Shown: positions 33,394-43,004, numbered from the stretch's first letter. The stretch: DNA of 64,000 nucleotides from Daejeonia sp002484105 (GCF_051175565.1 NZ_CP195105.1:558001-622000); one strand, 5' to 3'. Numbers and translations: made by a program. The notes: generated from the letters alone by a model not told the origin.

Positions 33394-33766
33394 ATTAACG
33401 GATTTAAAACACAAAATTAACAAATCTTTTCAGAAAAAAGGGCTGATATTTTTTGTTCTGATTGCTCAGGCTTTACATGAAAACAGGTTAATTATTGTTT
33501 AATTTATTGATAAGCAGTATTTAATGATGTAATAAAAACTTCCGAAGCCGGCCACAATCATTATGATTCTGTAGGAGTGGTATATAGAATTTCCTGCTTT
33601 TGGTCTATGAAAAAGGGAGTTTCGTCTGCAAAAAACTTCGTGCATATAAAATTATCACTAATTATATAGTTGTATATCTGAATTTATTTTAATTTTGAAA
33701 TAAGATTTAATACGTTACTGTAACAAAAGTTCTTTGGTCTTAACTAATATCAAAAATCAGATTTTT
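33394..33766. other. Intergenic region with promoters in both directions
   Basis: 373 bp without a gene. A perfect minus-strand -7 box TAATTTTG (33419 to 33412) serves the cupin gene. A plus-strand -7 TAATTTTG at 33690-33697 with a weak GTTG element 17 bp upstream points to the outer-membrane barrel gene and would give a leader of about 60 bases. Otherwise the stretch is A/T-rich; I see no RNA, repeat or small gene in it. Confidence 0.45.
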
Positions 33767-36454
33767 ATGAAAAATTTTATCTCGTTGTTTATTCTGCTGT
33801 TTGCAGGAGTTATGATGTACGGACAGCAGAGGATTGTATCCGGAAAGATAACGGATAGTGACGGGCAGCCTGTTCCCAGTGCATCTGTAACGGTAGAGGC
33901 ACCGGGAAGTGATGCAATTCTTGCCTACGGGATCTCCAACTCTAAAGGAGAATACAAGGTGACCTTCACTACCAACACCGACAATGTTGATATAAAAGTG
34001 AAAGCCTTCAACCAGAAATCAATTCTGAAAACCATCAAAAGTGAGAGCCAGAATCTGAATTTCAAAATGGAATCTGAAGCCACAGAGATCAAGGAAGTAA
34101 AGATTAAAACGAAACTTGTCACCAAACGCGGCGACACCATTTCATATGACCTGAAATCATTCGAAAGCAAGGCAGACCGTACTCTGGCCGATGTTCTGAA
34201 AAAAATTCCCGGTCTTGAAGTGCAAAGTGATGGCACTATTTTGTATCAGGGTGAAGCTATTAATAAATTCTACGTCAACGGGAAAGACCTGATGGAAGGC
34301 GGATATGCACAGATTTCCAATGCGCTTCCGAAAGATGCCGTTTCCAAGGTGGAAGTGATGGAAAACCACCAGCCTGTGAAAATCCTCCAGGACAAAGTTC
34401 CTTCCGAAAATGCAGCCATCAATATCAAACTGAAAAATAAGGTTACCATGACAGGACGTGGCGAAGTAGGAGTAGGTGCCGATCCGCTTCTGTGGAATGT
34501 GAAACTGACCCCTATGTTTTTCGGACAGAAAAACCAGTGGGTGGTGAACTATAAATCCAACAACAATGGCGAAAGTGTAGAAAACGAAGGCAACATGCTG
34601 GCGTTTGGCAACCGATGGGAAGGTGCCCGCTCGCAGGCTTCGCCAAGAAACTGGCTCTCTGTAGATCAGGCATCAACACCTTCTCTTCCGGAAAAACGCT
34701 ATCTGATGAACAGCGTACATTTCTTGTCTGCCAACTTGCTGACCAACCCTTTTAAAAATAAAGAATGGGAACTGAAACTGAACGCCAATTATGCCAATAA
34801 TGCCGTGGACAGAGATTCTTACCGCGAAACGGTGTATGATCCTTCAGATCTTTTTCCGGACGGAGCAAGAAATTCTACTTCCGCTTCTAATAAGTTCTAT
34901 ACCAATTCTGCAAAAGGACAGATGATTTTCCAGAAAAATGCTAAAAAAGGTTTCTTTAAAAATACTACGACCTGGAGCGGTTTCTGGAATGAAGACCGCA
35001 GCACACTGAATATTGACGACGAAACCAAACTGAACGAAAGCATGAGCTCGCCCACTGGAGTGATCAGCAACTCGCTGAGTACCATTATACCATGGAAAGA
35101 AAAACTGGTCAACTTTATGAGCTACCTCAGTTATCAGAAAGACCGGCAAAGGATGACCAGCCTGTACAGTGATTTTAATGATTTCAATACCATCCTGAAT
35201 ACCGACCAACTTTCACGTCTTGATCAAAGACTGGCACTGACAACCATTACTGCCAACCATTCAGCATCGGTAGGGTTTTCTTATAAAAAATGGACCATTA
35301 CTCCAGAGGCAGGCCTTAACTTGTCCTATAACTCCATGGATTCTCAGATGTACAATAATCAGGTGCTTTTGGGAAATAGTTTCCAGAATGACATGAAATG
35401 GAACGAAGTAAATCCGTATGTGTCAACAAGTCTCAATTACAAAGGGCAGGCGCTGAACCTGAATATTGGGCTTCCTGTAAATTTCTATGATATTACCTAC
35501 AAAGACCAGATCCGTGACAGCAGTAAGAAAATCAACAAAACAGTCTTCACACCGAGTTTGTGGGCAAGTTATGATTTTGCTTCCTTTTTCAAACTCTGGG
35601 GTTTTGCAAGTATGAATTATAATTTTGGAGATTTTGGAGACCTTTATGAAGGGAATCTCCTGCTGAACCCGAGAAGCATCAGCAATAACGAGAGCATTCT
35701 TCCGGACAACCGCAGCACCAACGCCTCCACAAGGCTTGAATACCGCAACCCGCTGAACAATCTTTTCTTCAATATCCGGTACAGCTATGGACAGAACAAG
35801 AAAAATCTGATATCCCGCACCCAGCAGTTTGCATCCGGTGCAGCCATAACCGACCTGTATGAATACGACAACAAAGCATTATCACAAAGCGAAAGTGCAG
35901 AAATAGGCAAATATTTCCCCAACTTCAAAACCAATGCTTCTGTTTCATTCTCAAACCGGGACAGCAACAGCTATGCGCTGATTGTGAATGCAGACGAGGA
36001 CGAATTTTTAACCGAAACAAAGACCAGCGGACAAAGTCTTGCCCTAAAATTCAACAATACATTTTTTTCATGGCTGAGTCTGGACTATAATATCTCCCTG
36101 AACTGGAGCAAAAACAGAAACCTGTACCAAAACACCGTCAATAAAAATTCCGGATGGAACCACAATCTGGCTGCTTACCTCTACCCACTGGAAAATCATA
36201 CACTCGGATTCTTCTGGGATGATATGACAACGGAGCAGTCCGGGCAGCATTTCAGAAACTCATTTTATGACCTTTCTTACCAGTATACATGGAGCAAAAA
36301 GAAAATCGACTTCGAGGTAAAATGGCTGAACATCGGCAACCGAAAAGTCTACGAAACTGTTGCGTATAACGCTTCTACACTTTCTACAACACGAAGTATC
36401 ATCAAAATCCGTCCAAGTCAGGTGATGTTTACGGTGAAATTTAATTTTAAATAA
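33767..36454 (+). CDS. Outer-membrane beta-barrel protein with CarboxypepD_reg-like N-terminal domain
   Basis: About 895 residues, started at MKNFISLFILLFAGVMMYGQ, an obvious signal peptide; eleven upstream codons in frame would spoil it. Residues about 22-100 form a CarboxypepD_reg-like beta domain (QRIVSGKITDSDGQPVPSA). A plug-like segment follows (KIPGLEVQSDGTILYQGEAINKFY), and about 650 residues of alternating beta strands form a barrel ending in VMFTVKFNFK. This is the TonB-receptor-like OMP family common in Bacteroidota, possibly an importer. No SusD partner is adjacent and the ligand is unknown. Confidence 0.85.
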   Translation: MKNFISLFILLFAGVMMYGQQRIVSGKITDSDGQPVPSASVTVEAPGSDAILAYGISNSKGEYKVTFTTNTDNVDIKVKAFNQKSILKTIKSESQNLNFKMESEATEIKEVKIKTKLVTKRGDTISYDLKSFESKADRTLADVLKKIPGLEVQSDGTILYQGEAINKFYVNGKDLMEGGYAQISNALPKDAVSKVEVMENHQPVKILQDKVPSENAAINIKLKNKVTMTGRGEVGVGADPLLWNVKLTPMFFGQKNQWVVNYKSNNNGESVENEGNMLAFGNRWEGARSQASPRNWLSVDQASTPSLPEKRYLMNSVHFLSANLLTNPFKNKEWELKLNANYANNAVDRDSYRETVYDPSDLFPDGARNSTSASNKFYTNSAKGQMIFQKNAKKGFFKNTTTWSGFWNEDRSTLNIDDETKLNESMSSPTGVISNSLSTIIPWKEKLVNFMSYLSYQKDRQRMTSLYSDFNDFNTILNTDQLSRLDQRLALTTITANHSASVGFSYKKWTITPEAGLNLSYNSMDSQMYNNQVLLGNSFQNDMKWNEVNPYVSTSLNYKGQALNLNIGLPVNFYDITYKDQIRDSSKKINKTVFTPSLWASYDFASFFKLWGFASMNYNFGDFGDLYEGNLLLNPRSISNNESILPDNRSTNASTRLEYRNPLNNLFFNIRYSYGQNKKNLISRTQQFASGAAITDLYEYDNKALSQSESAEIGKYFPNFKTNASVSFSNRDSNSYALIVNADEDEFLTETKTSGQSLALKFNNTFFSWLSLDYNISLNWSKNRNLYQNTVNKNSGWNHNLAAYLYPLENHTLGFFWDDMTTEQSGQHFRNSFYDLSYQYTWSKKKIDFEVKWLNIGNRKVYETVAYNASTLSTTRSIIKIRPSQVMFTVKFNFK

Positions 36455-36479
36455 GACATTTCTGTATTCAGAAAAACAC

Positions 36480-36510
36480 TTCCCGGTACGGTTGCCGGGA
36501 ATTTTTATTT
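36480..36510 (+). terminator. Terminator after the outer-membrane barrel gene
   Basis: The stem TTCCCGG / CCGGGAA with an eight-base loop is followed by TTTTTATTTT. It overlaps the upstream part of the kdsC promoter region. Confidence 0.8.
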
Positions 36511-36524
36511 TCCTGCGGATTCCT

Positions 36525-36532
36525 TACCTTTG
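36525..36532 (+). promoter_or_regulatory. kdsC -7 promoter box, possible leaderless start
   Basis: TACCTTTG matches TAnnTTTG and ends five bases before the kdsC ATG (36538). The -33 position holds TTTT 19 bp upstream. Transcription would begin at or next to the start codon. Confidence 0.45.
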
Positions 36533-36537
36533 AGGGC

Positions 36538-37062
36538 ATGAGCACCTATAAAGAAAGATTAAACAACATACGTGCATTTGTCTTTGATGTGGATGGAGTA
36601 CTGACAGATGGCAGTGTCTACCTGCTTCCGGGAGGCAATATGTGTCGGGTGATGAATGTCCTGGACGGATATGCGATGGTGAAAGCATTGAAAAACAATT
36701 ACCTGATTGGCATTATTACGGGCGGAGATGATCCGATGGTGAAACACCGGATCAACTATCTTGGTATTCACGATTATTATCCGAAGTCTTCTGATAAAAT
36801 TGTTGATTTTGAACGTTTTAAATCGAAATATAGCCTGAAGGATGATGAAATTCTCATGATGGGCGATGATATTCCGGACCGTGATGTCATGGTTCGCTGT
36901 AATATTGGGGCATGTCCTGCCAATGCTGTACCCGAAATCAAGGCTGTTGCGGATTATATCTCTCCTGTATGCGGCGGAAAAGGTGCGGTGCGGGATGTTA
37001 TCGAACAAGTGATGAAAGCCCAACTGAAGTGGGACGAAAAAGACAATACGCAGTCGGTATGA
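36538..37062 (+). CDS. kdsC: KDO 8-phosphate phosphatase, HAD family
   Basis: 174 residues, typical KdsC length. HAD motif I is FDVDGVLTDG (Asp nucleophile and acid/base Asp), motif II is ITGG, the Lys of motif III follows, and motif IV is MGDDIPDRD. It removes phosphate from 3-deoxy-D-manno-octulosonate 8-phosphate, the step before CMP-KDO in lipopolysaccharide synthesis. C0-type HAD enzymes like this form tetramers in the cytosol. Its stop codon overlaps the maf start by four bases (ATGA), so the two are translationally coupled. Confidence 0.92.
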   Translation: MSTYKERLNNIRAFVFDVDGVLTDGSVYLLPGGNMCRVMNVLDGYAMVKALKNNYLIGIITGGDDPMVKHRINYLGIHDYYPKSSDKIVDFERFKSKYSLKDDEILMMGDDIPDRDVMVRCNIGACPANAVPEIKAVADYISPVCGGKGAVRDVIEQVMKAQLKWDEKDNTQSV

Positions 37063-37622
37063 AAAAGATTTTGCTGGCTTCACAATCTCCACGGCGACGC
37101 GAACTTCTCTCCAGACTTGGATATGATTTTGACGTCATCAGCCTGTATTGTGACGAATCTTTTCCGCAGAACCTGCAAGCCTCCGAGGTTGCCGGATATA
37201 TTTCCAGAAAGAAGGCTGATTTTTATAGCAATCTCCGCGATCATGAAATCCTGATTACTGCAGATACTGTTGTCTCGGCAGGAAACGAGATTCTCGGAAA
37301 ACCTGAAGACTATCTCGAAGCCCGTGCAATGCTGGGAAAGCTTTCAGGAAAGACACATAATGTCTTTACGGGGGTTACCTTCAAAACGGTAAAGGATACT
37401 ACGACGATTACTGATCGTGCCGAAGTAACCTTCATGGAGATTTCGGATGAAGAAACGGAATATTATCTCCAGAACTGTAAGACATTTGACAAAGCTGGCA
37501 GCTACGGGATACAAGACTGGATTGGGATGTCCCGAATCAGTAGGATATGTGGCAGCTATTATACCATAATGGGACTGCCAACACACATTGTCTATGAAGA
37601 ATTGAAGAAACTTTTAGATTAG
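37059..37622 (+). CDS. maf: Maf-family nucleotide pyrophosphatase
   Basis: 187 residues from ATG 37059, giving the family start MKKILLASQSPRRRELLSRLG. Other Maf motifs present are ADTVV, LGKPEDYLEA and YGIQDW. Maf proteins hydrolyse non-canonical or modified nucleoside triphosphates (for example m5UTP, pseudo-UTP, or dTTP/UTP), cleaning the nucleotide pool. The IQDW motif groups it with YhdE-type enzymes. The four-base overlap with kdsC marks an operon of two. Confidence 0.93.
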   Translation: MKKILLASQSPRRRELLSRLGYDFDVISLYCDESFPQNLQASEVAGYISRKKADFYSNLRDHEILITADTVVSAGNEILGKPEDYLEARAMLGKLSGKTHNVFTGVTFKTVKDTTTITDRAEVTFMEISDEETEYYLQNCKTFDKAGSYGIQDWIGMSRISRICGSYYTIMGLPTHIVYEELKKLLD

Positions 37623-37731
37623 TTTGCCGTTGTTTTATATTTTTGAAAAACCAACATCAATTCTGTTTTTTATTTTCTGAAAACATCAGAAGTACACAAT
37701 AAAAAGAGAATTAATATGTTATGATTTCACA

Positions 37732-40230
37732 ATGAAGAAAATTTTATTTTTATTTCTCTCCGTTACGGTGATCCTTGCCTGCAACAGCAGAAAATACAAG
37801 AAACAGAGTACCACAGTAGGGCTCAAGGGGTTCTATTCGTACTATAATACGCTCTTTAACAGTAAAGAAGCATTGCAGACAGAACTTGACAACCGTAGCA
37901 AAGCCCATAAAGACAATTTTTATTCACCGTATATCCGTTTGCTGACTACGGAAGATCAGCCCTTAGGAGCCGGTATCGGTTCTGCTCCCGGCTCTGTGTT
38001 CAGCGATATTAATACAGGAGCCGCCGGTCCTGGCGATCCGGGAAGAGGCAGAGACAGGTCTTCAGGAAACACAAAAGGAGCCTCAATTCCACAGATTTCC
38101 GAAGCCAAAGCATTGAAAGCCATATCAAAATATTCTGTCCTGAAAGAAGGAGTGGAGAAAAACAAAAAACTGTTTGATGCCAGTATTCTGCTTGCACAGG
38201 CAAGACTTCTGCAGGAGAAACCGCTGGAAGCTCTGGATGCACTGAATTATGTTTTTGTTCACATGAAAAAGAACAAAAAACTTCCGCTGGCCCGAATTTA
38301 TCAGGGATATGCCTATTACAAACTGGGGGATTTCTATAAAGCAGAAGAAATATTCGGAGACCTGAAGCAGCAGAAAATCAAAAAGAAATACGCAAAACTC
38401 TTGTCTGTATATTATTCTGAAATGCTTGTGGATGAGGGAAAATCCGATGAAGCTGTAGCAGAACTTTCGGATGCTTTCAAACTGAACAAAAACCGGGCGC
38501 TCCGCAGCCGTATTGCATATCTGAGAGGGCAGATCCTTGCCGGACAAGGAAAAATGACGGAAGCACGCGAGAGCTTTTCCACTGCATACAAATATGCCGG
38601 CGATTTTGAATTTGAAGTAAAATCCCAAATTGAAATGGCCAAAACTTTCGGTAAGGATGATCGTTACGAAGATGCCATCCGATATATCCAGGGTATCAGT
38701 AAAAAAGGTACTTATATGTCCCGGAAAAACGAATTTTACTATGCTATGGGACTCATTGCGCAAAAAGCGGGTAAAAATGATGAAGCGCAGGAATTCTTCA
38801 GAAAATCAATAAAAGAGAAAGTTTCGGATCCGCAGATTCGTGGTCTTGCCTATCAGGAGATTGCTTATGACTATTTTGCCAGAAACGACTATATCCCGGC
38901 AGGAGCCTATTACGATTCTGCACTGGCTGTAATGACGTACGAACCTGCAAAAAAAGGATTGATATCGCTGACACAGAATATTAAAAAAGTCACACAAAAT
39001 TTTTATCTTATCAAAAAAAACGACAGCATTCTCCGTCTTGTGAATATGCCCGAAGCAGAACGTCAGACATTTTTCACGCAGTATATTGCCAAACTAAAAG
39101 CCAAAGAAGCCCAGGAAGAAGCGGAAAAAAGAAAAGAAGAACGTTCCAAAGGGTTTGACAATGGAGATTATGATGCAAATTCTGTCTTTGCTTCCAATGC
39201 TGGAGGTTTTCAGGATTTCTCTTCGGGGAAGGAGAAAGGAGGATTTTATTTTGCCAACAAAAATACAGTTGATAAAGGTGCGGCTAATTTCCGGATGGTC
39301 TGGGGAAGCCGGTCACTGAATGATAACTGGAGATATTCTGCAAGGGTGAGCAGCATCAACGAAGAAAAGGATAAAGCAATGGGCATAACGTCTGTACAGA
39401 ATCCCCGGCGCTTTGAAGTTGATTATTACACCGAGCAGCTCCCTACAACACCAAAAGACATTGAAGCGCTGAAAAAAGACCGTGATACGGCGAGTCTCGG
39501 ATTGGGAAGGATGTACGAAAATTTCTTCTCCAAAACCGATCTGGCGACCAAAACCCTGTATGATCTGGTAGACAATAAGCCGGATGAAGAGGTAAAAATT
39601 CAGGCATTATACCAGATTTTTGCGATGAATTATGAAAAAAATCCTCAAGCAGCAGAAAGAGCAAAGGACATGATTCTGAGGGATTTTCCATATACATCCT
39701 ATGCAGAATTTGTCAGAAATCCGAAAAGCAGTAATTTCTCAGTTTCTTCGGAAGAAGTTGAAAAAGCATATCAGGAAGCATTTAATCTCTATACCAACGA
39801 AAAATATACAGAATCCACTGACCTCATTGAAAAAGCCGTTGCCTCCTTCCCGAAAGATGTACTGGTGCCGAAATTTGAGTTGCTTAAGGCATTCAATACC
39901 GGAAAAACAGCTGGAAAAGAAATTATGATTCTGCAGCTCGAACAGATAGCTCTGAATTATCCGAAAACACAGGAAGGGCAGAAAGCAGCCGAAATGCTTA
40001 AGTATCTGAAAAGCGATCTGAAAGTTGAAATGACCGATGATACCGGAAACAAAGTCAATAGCAGCAGGCCAGCTTCGAAACCGGGACAGGAAGAGTCCGG
40101 ACAACCTGCGATGCCCCGGGATCCGGGAATTGGCCGTCCGCCTCAGGATGATGAAGACCTTATGAAAGAGGAAAGACATTCGGGAAGAGAAGTCCGCCGC
40201 GAAGAAAAAGCAGTATCCCCGGAAAAATAG
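37732..40230 (+). CDS. TPR lipoprotein, SprE/PorW-like (type IX secretion-associated)
   Basis: 832 residues with lipoprotein signal MKKILFLFLSVTVILAC and Cys17. The region after it (FYSYYNTLFNSKEALQTEL, KDNFYSPYIRLL) resembles the start of SprE. TPR-like repeats fill about 130-460, and a second TPR region occurs at about 610-750 with AYQEAFNLYTNEKYTESTDL. The C-terminal about 60 residues are disordered and rich in Pro, Glu and Arg. SprE/PorW is an outer-membrane-associated lipoprotein of the Bacteroidota type IX secretion system. The assignment rests on architecture and partial similarity and is not certain; no other T9SS gene is in view. Confidence 0.6.
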   Translation: MKKILFLFLSVTVILACNSRKYKKQSTTVGLKGFYSYYNTLFNSKEALQTELDNRSKAHKDNFYSPYIRLLTTEDQPLGAGIGSAPGSVFSDINTGAAGPGDPGRGRDRSSGNTKGASIPQISEAKALKAISKYSVLKEGVEKNKKLFDASILLAQARLLQEKPLEALDALNYVFVHMKKNKKLPLARIYQGYAYYKLGDFYKAEEIFGDLKQQKIKKKYAKLLSVYYSEMLVDEGKSDEAVAELSDAFKLNKNRALRSRIAYLRGQILAGQGKMTEARESFSTAYKYAGDFEFEVKSQIEMAKTFGKDDRYEDAIRYIQGISKKGTYMSRKNEFYYAMGLIAQKAGKNDEAQEFFRKSIKEKVSDPQIRGLAYQEIAYDYFARNDYIPAGAYYDSALAVMTYEPAKKGLISLTQNIKKVTQNFYLIKKNDSILRLVNMPEAERQTFFTQYIAKLKAKEAQEEAEKRKEERSKGFDNGDYDANSVFASNAGGFQDFSSGKEKGGFYFANKNTVDKGAANFRMVWGSRSLNDNWRYSARVSSINEEKDKAMGITSVQNPRRFEVDYYTEQLPTTPKDIEALKKDRDTASLGLGRMYENFFSKTDLATKTLYDLVDNKPDEEVKIQALYQIFAMNYEKNPQAAERAKDMILRDFPYTSYAEFVRNPKSSNFSVSSEEVEKAYQEAFNLYTNEKYTESTDLIEKAVASFPKDVLVPKFELLKAFNTGKTAGKEIMILQLEQIALNYPKTQEGQKAAEMLKYLKSDLKVEMTDDTGNKVNSSRPASKPGQEESGQPAMPRDPGIGRPPQDDEDLMKEERHSGREVRREEKAVSPEK

Positions 40231-40248
40231 CGGGATAAACAAATATCT

Positions 40249-40283
40249 AAAAAAAGCCACACTTATCGCAGTGTGGCTTTTTT
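40249..40283. terminator. Bidirectional terminator between SprE-like and sod genes
   Basis: A strong hairpin AAAAAGCCACACT / AGTGTGGCTTTTTT with a six-base loop lies between convergent stop codons. Confidence 0.88.
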
Positions 40284-40313
40284 ACCTTTGAAAAAATATA
40301 AAGGAAGAAATAT

Positions 40314-40910
40314 TTATTTGTTATAGAGTTCTTCCACCTTATCCCAGTTGATTACATTGAAGAAAGCAGACACATAGTCCGGTCTTCTGTTCTGGTAATG
40401 CAGGTAATATGCATGTTCCCAGACATCAATGCCAAGTACGGGAGTTCCCTGAACATCAGCAACTGGCATCAGCGGGTTGTCCTGGTTTGGAGTAGAACTT
40501 ACCACAACAGAACCGTCTTCTTTTTTAATGAGCCATGCCCATCCGGAGCCGAATCTTGATTTGGCTGCTGCAGAAAATTCATCCTTGAATTTTTCAAAAC
40601 CTCCATAGGTTTCCATCGCTGCTTTTACGTTTCCAACGGGTTCTTTACTTCCACCAGGGGTCAGAATTTCCCAGAAGAGACTATGGTTATAATGACCACC
40701 ACCGTTATTTCTTACGGCAGGTTTGTCTGTTCCGGTTTTGCATATTTCTTCAATGCTTTTGTTTTCCAGATCTGTACCTTCGATAGCTTTGTTGAGGTTA
40801 TCAACATAGGCCTGATGGTGTTTGGTATAATGTATTTCCATAGTTCTGGCATCGATAGAGGGTTCCAGAGCATCATAAGAATAGTTCAGTTTTGGTAGTT
40901 CGAAAGACAT
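40314..40910 (-). CDS. sodA: Superoxide dismutase, Mn-type or cambialistic
   Basis: 198 residues. It converts superoxide to hydrogen peroxide and oxygen. Metal ligands are seen in HYTKHHQAYVDNLN (His), GGHYNHSLFWEIL (His) and DVWEHAYYLHYQNRRPDYV (Asp and His). The second-shell Gln lies in the C-terminal domain (PNQDNPL) and the N-terminal position is Gly, the arrangement usual for Mn or cambialistic enzymes. No signal peptide is present, so it is cytosolic. Its -7 box TATATTTG lies 26 bases upstream. Confidence 0.92.
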   Translation of the reverse strand: MSFELPKLNYSYDALEPSIDARTMEIHYTKHHQAYVDNLNKAIEGTDLENKSIEEICKTGTDKPAVRNNGGGHYNHSLFWEILTPGGSKEPVGNVKAAMETYGGFEKFKDEFSAAAKSRFGSGWAWLIKKEDGSVVVSSTPNQDNPLMPVADVQGTPVLGIDVWEHAYYLHYQNRRPDYVSAFFNVINWDKVEELYNK

Positions 40911-40936
40911 AATAGTTAATTTTTTATGTTAATTCT

Positions 40937-40944
40937 CAAATATA
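40937..40944 (-). promoter_or_regulatory. sodA -7 promoter box
   Basis: TATATTTG (40944 to 40937) on the minus strand matches TAnnTTTG. No good -33 TTTG is visible at 19 bp. The sodA start follows after 26 bases. Confidence 0.45.
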
Positions 40945-41058
40945 TTCAAAAATCATGCAACCGTATGATATATGTCATTACTTTAATAAATCTTTAACAT
41001 TGAAAAAATGAGATGTTAGTGGAGTTCAGCAGGTGGATTACGCTTGTCCGGAAGAGCC

Positions 41059-41089
41059 AAAAAAAATCCGCATTTCTATAATGCGGATT
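41059..41089 (-). terminator. Terminator of rho
   Basis: The stem AATCCGCAT / ATGCGGATT with a seven-base loop is followed on the minus strand by a long T run. It lies just beyond the rho stop codon. Confidence 0.82.
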
Positions 41090-41109
41090 CGTGTTGTTTT
41101 TTATTGTAT

Positions 41110-42867
41110 TTATCGGTTCATTGACATTAGGAATTCTTCATTGCTTAGGGTTCCTTTCATGTTTTTCTCTACAAATTCCATAGCTTCCACAGGATTCATG
41201 TCAGAGAGGTATTTGCGCAGGATCCACATTCTCTGTTGGGTCACTTCATTCAGCAGCAAATCGTCTTTTCTGGTACTCGAGGCTACCAGATCGATTGCGG
41301 GATATACCCTCTTGTTTGCAATTTTTCTGTCCAGCTGAAGCTCCATATTTCCTGTCCCTTTGAATTCTTCAAAAATGACTTCATCCATTTTGGATCCGGT
41401 ATCAATCAGTGCAGTAGCGATAATGGTGAGTGAGCCTCCTCCTTCGATGTTCCTTGCTGCTCCGAAGAATCTTTTAGGTTTGTGCAGGGCGTTGGCATCC
41501 ACACCACCGGAAAGGATCTTTCCTGAAGCCGGCGTTACGGTATTGTAAGCTCTCGCAAGCCGGGTGATAGAGTCCAGCAAAATTACGACGTCGTGGCCGC
41601 ATTCTACCATTCTCTGTGCTTTTGCAAGAACAAGGTTGGCTACTTTCACATGTTTTTCGGCAGACTCGTCAAAGGTAGAAGCTATAACTTCTGCATTTAC
41701 ACTGCGTTCCATATCGGTTACCTCTTCCGGTCTTTCGTCTATCAGCAGTACCATCATATACGCTTCCGGATGATTGGTGGCAATCGCGTTGGCAATATCT
41801 TTCAGGAGCATGGTTTTACCGGTTTTCGGCTGTGCAACAATCATGGCACGCTGTCCTTTTCCGATAGGTGCAAAGAGGTCTACAATTCTCGTGGAAATGG
41901 TGGATCCTTTTCCTGCAAGATTGAATTTTTCTTCAGGGAAAAGAGGGGTAAGATATTCAAAGGCGACGCGGTCTTTGATGAAGGCGAGATCTCTTCCGTT
42001 GACTTCTGTAGGTTTCTGGAGAGAAAAATATTTTTCGCCTTCTTTCGGAAGTCGCACAATTCCCTTCACGGTATCTCCTGTTTTTAATCCGTAGTTGCGG
42101 ATTTGTGCAGTAGAGACATAGACATCGTCGGGAGAGGAGATATAGGAAAAATCCGAAGACCGTAAAAATCCATAGTTGTCTGGCAGAATTTCCAGAACCC
42201 CTTCTATGGTAACCAGCCCGTCGAAGCTGAATTCTTTTTTCTGCTCTGCAGCAGGCTGTGATTCTTCGTTTCGGATAGGTTTTGGGAGGTTGGGAGTATT
42301 GGGGTGGGCACCGTTGTTCCGGTTCTGATTGTTCCGGTTCTGATTCTGATTATTGTTTTTGGCAACGGGCTGTTGTGGCGGTGCAGGTTTGCTTTCTGCA
42401 GCGGGCACTGCTTCCGTTTTCTCTGTTGGGATTTCCTGAATCTTTGCTGGAGTTTCTTCGGTTGCCGTTTCAGATTCAGAAGTTTTTGGCAGGCGCTTTC
42501 TTCTGGTTTTGGTGTTTTTAGCAGGCGTTTCGGTTTCTGTGGTAGTAGTTACAGGCGTTTCTGCTGTTTCTTGGTTTTGCTTTTTGCTTTCTGCTACAGG
42601 AGTTTCCGGTTTTTCAGCGGTGTCCTCTTTTTTAGGGACGGTCTTTTTTCGTCCTCTTTTTTTAGGCTCGGCAACGGCAGTCTCGCTTGCAGCATGGTTT
42701 TCGTTGAAATAGTCTTTTGCAATTCTGGGATTGGATGCCTGGAAATCAAGAATTTCAAATATTTTTTCGTTTTCTCCGCTGTTTTTATTTGTCTTGAGAC
42801 CAAAGTCATTCAATATTTTAGTCAATTCTTCCGTAGATTTTGACTTTAATGTTTCTATATTAAACAT
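41110..42867 (-). CDS. rho: Transcription termination factor Rho with a long disordered insert
   Basis: 585 residues, longer than the E. coli protein (419). Residues 1-50 are the Rho N-terminal helical domain. About 61-212 are low-complexity: Lys/Arg/Thr/Glu/Pro-rich, then an Asn/Gln-rich run near 170-187. The RNA-binding cold-shock domain follows (LVTIEGVLEILPDNYGFLRS), and then the ATPase core with Walker A PKTGKT (about 347-352) and Walker B-like VILLDSITRLARAYN. Rho is a hexameric RNA helicase that ends transcription. Such inserts are known from Bacteroidota Rho proteins. It is monocistronic and divergent from DUF4293. Confidence 0.97.
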   Translation of the reverse strand: MFNIETLKSKSTEELTKILNDFGLKTNKNSGENEKIFEILDFQASNPRIAKDYFNENHAASETAVAEPKKRGRKKTVPKKEDTAEKPETPVAESKKQNQETAETPVTTTTETETPAKNTKTRRKRLPKTSESETATEETPAKIQEIPTEKTEAVPAAESKPAPPQQPVAKNNNQNQNRNNQNRNNGAHPNTPNLPKPIRNEESQPAAEQKKEFSFDGLVTIEGVLEILPDNYGFLRSSDFSYISSPDDVYVSTAQIRNYGLKTGDTVKGIVRLPKEGEKYFSLQKPTEVNGRDLAFIKDRVAFEYLTPLFPEEKFNLAGKGSTISTRIVDLFAPIGKGQRAMIVAQPKTGKTMLLKDIANAIATNHPEAYMMVLLIDERPEEVTDMERSVNAEVIASTFDESAEKHVKVANLVLAKAQRMVECGHDVVILLDSITRLARAYNTVTPASGKILSGGVDANALHKPKRFFGAARNIEGGGSLTIIATALIDTGSKMDEVIFEEFKGTGNMELQLDRKIANKRVYPAIDLVASSTRKDDLLLNEVTQQRMWILRKYLSDMNPVEAMEFVEKNMKGTLSNEEFLMSMNR

Positions 42868-42973
42868 AAAAAAGTTGTAATGTAATATGTATTTTTAAGT
42901 AAGTTTTATATTGGGAGGGAATAAAACTGAGAAAGGATTCTGGTAGATTAGATAATGCAAATCTACACTATTT

Positions 42974-43004
42974 TTTGAAATATGCAAAATATGTGCTATT
43001 TTTG
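42974..43004 (+). promoter_or_regulatory. Promoter of the DUF4293 gene
   Basis: A perfect match: -33 TTTG at 42974-42977, a 19-bp spacer and -7 TATTTTTG at 42997-43004. The ATG follows after exactly 17 bases. Confidence 0.82.
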
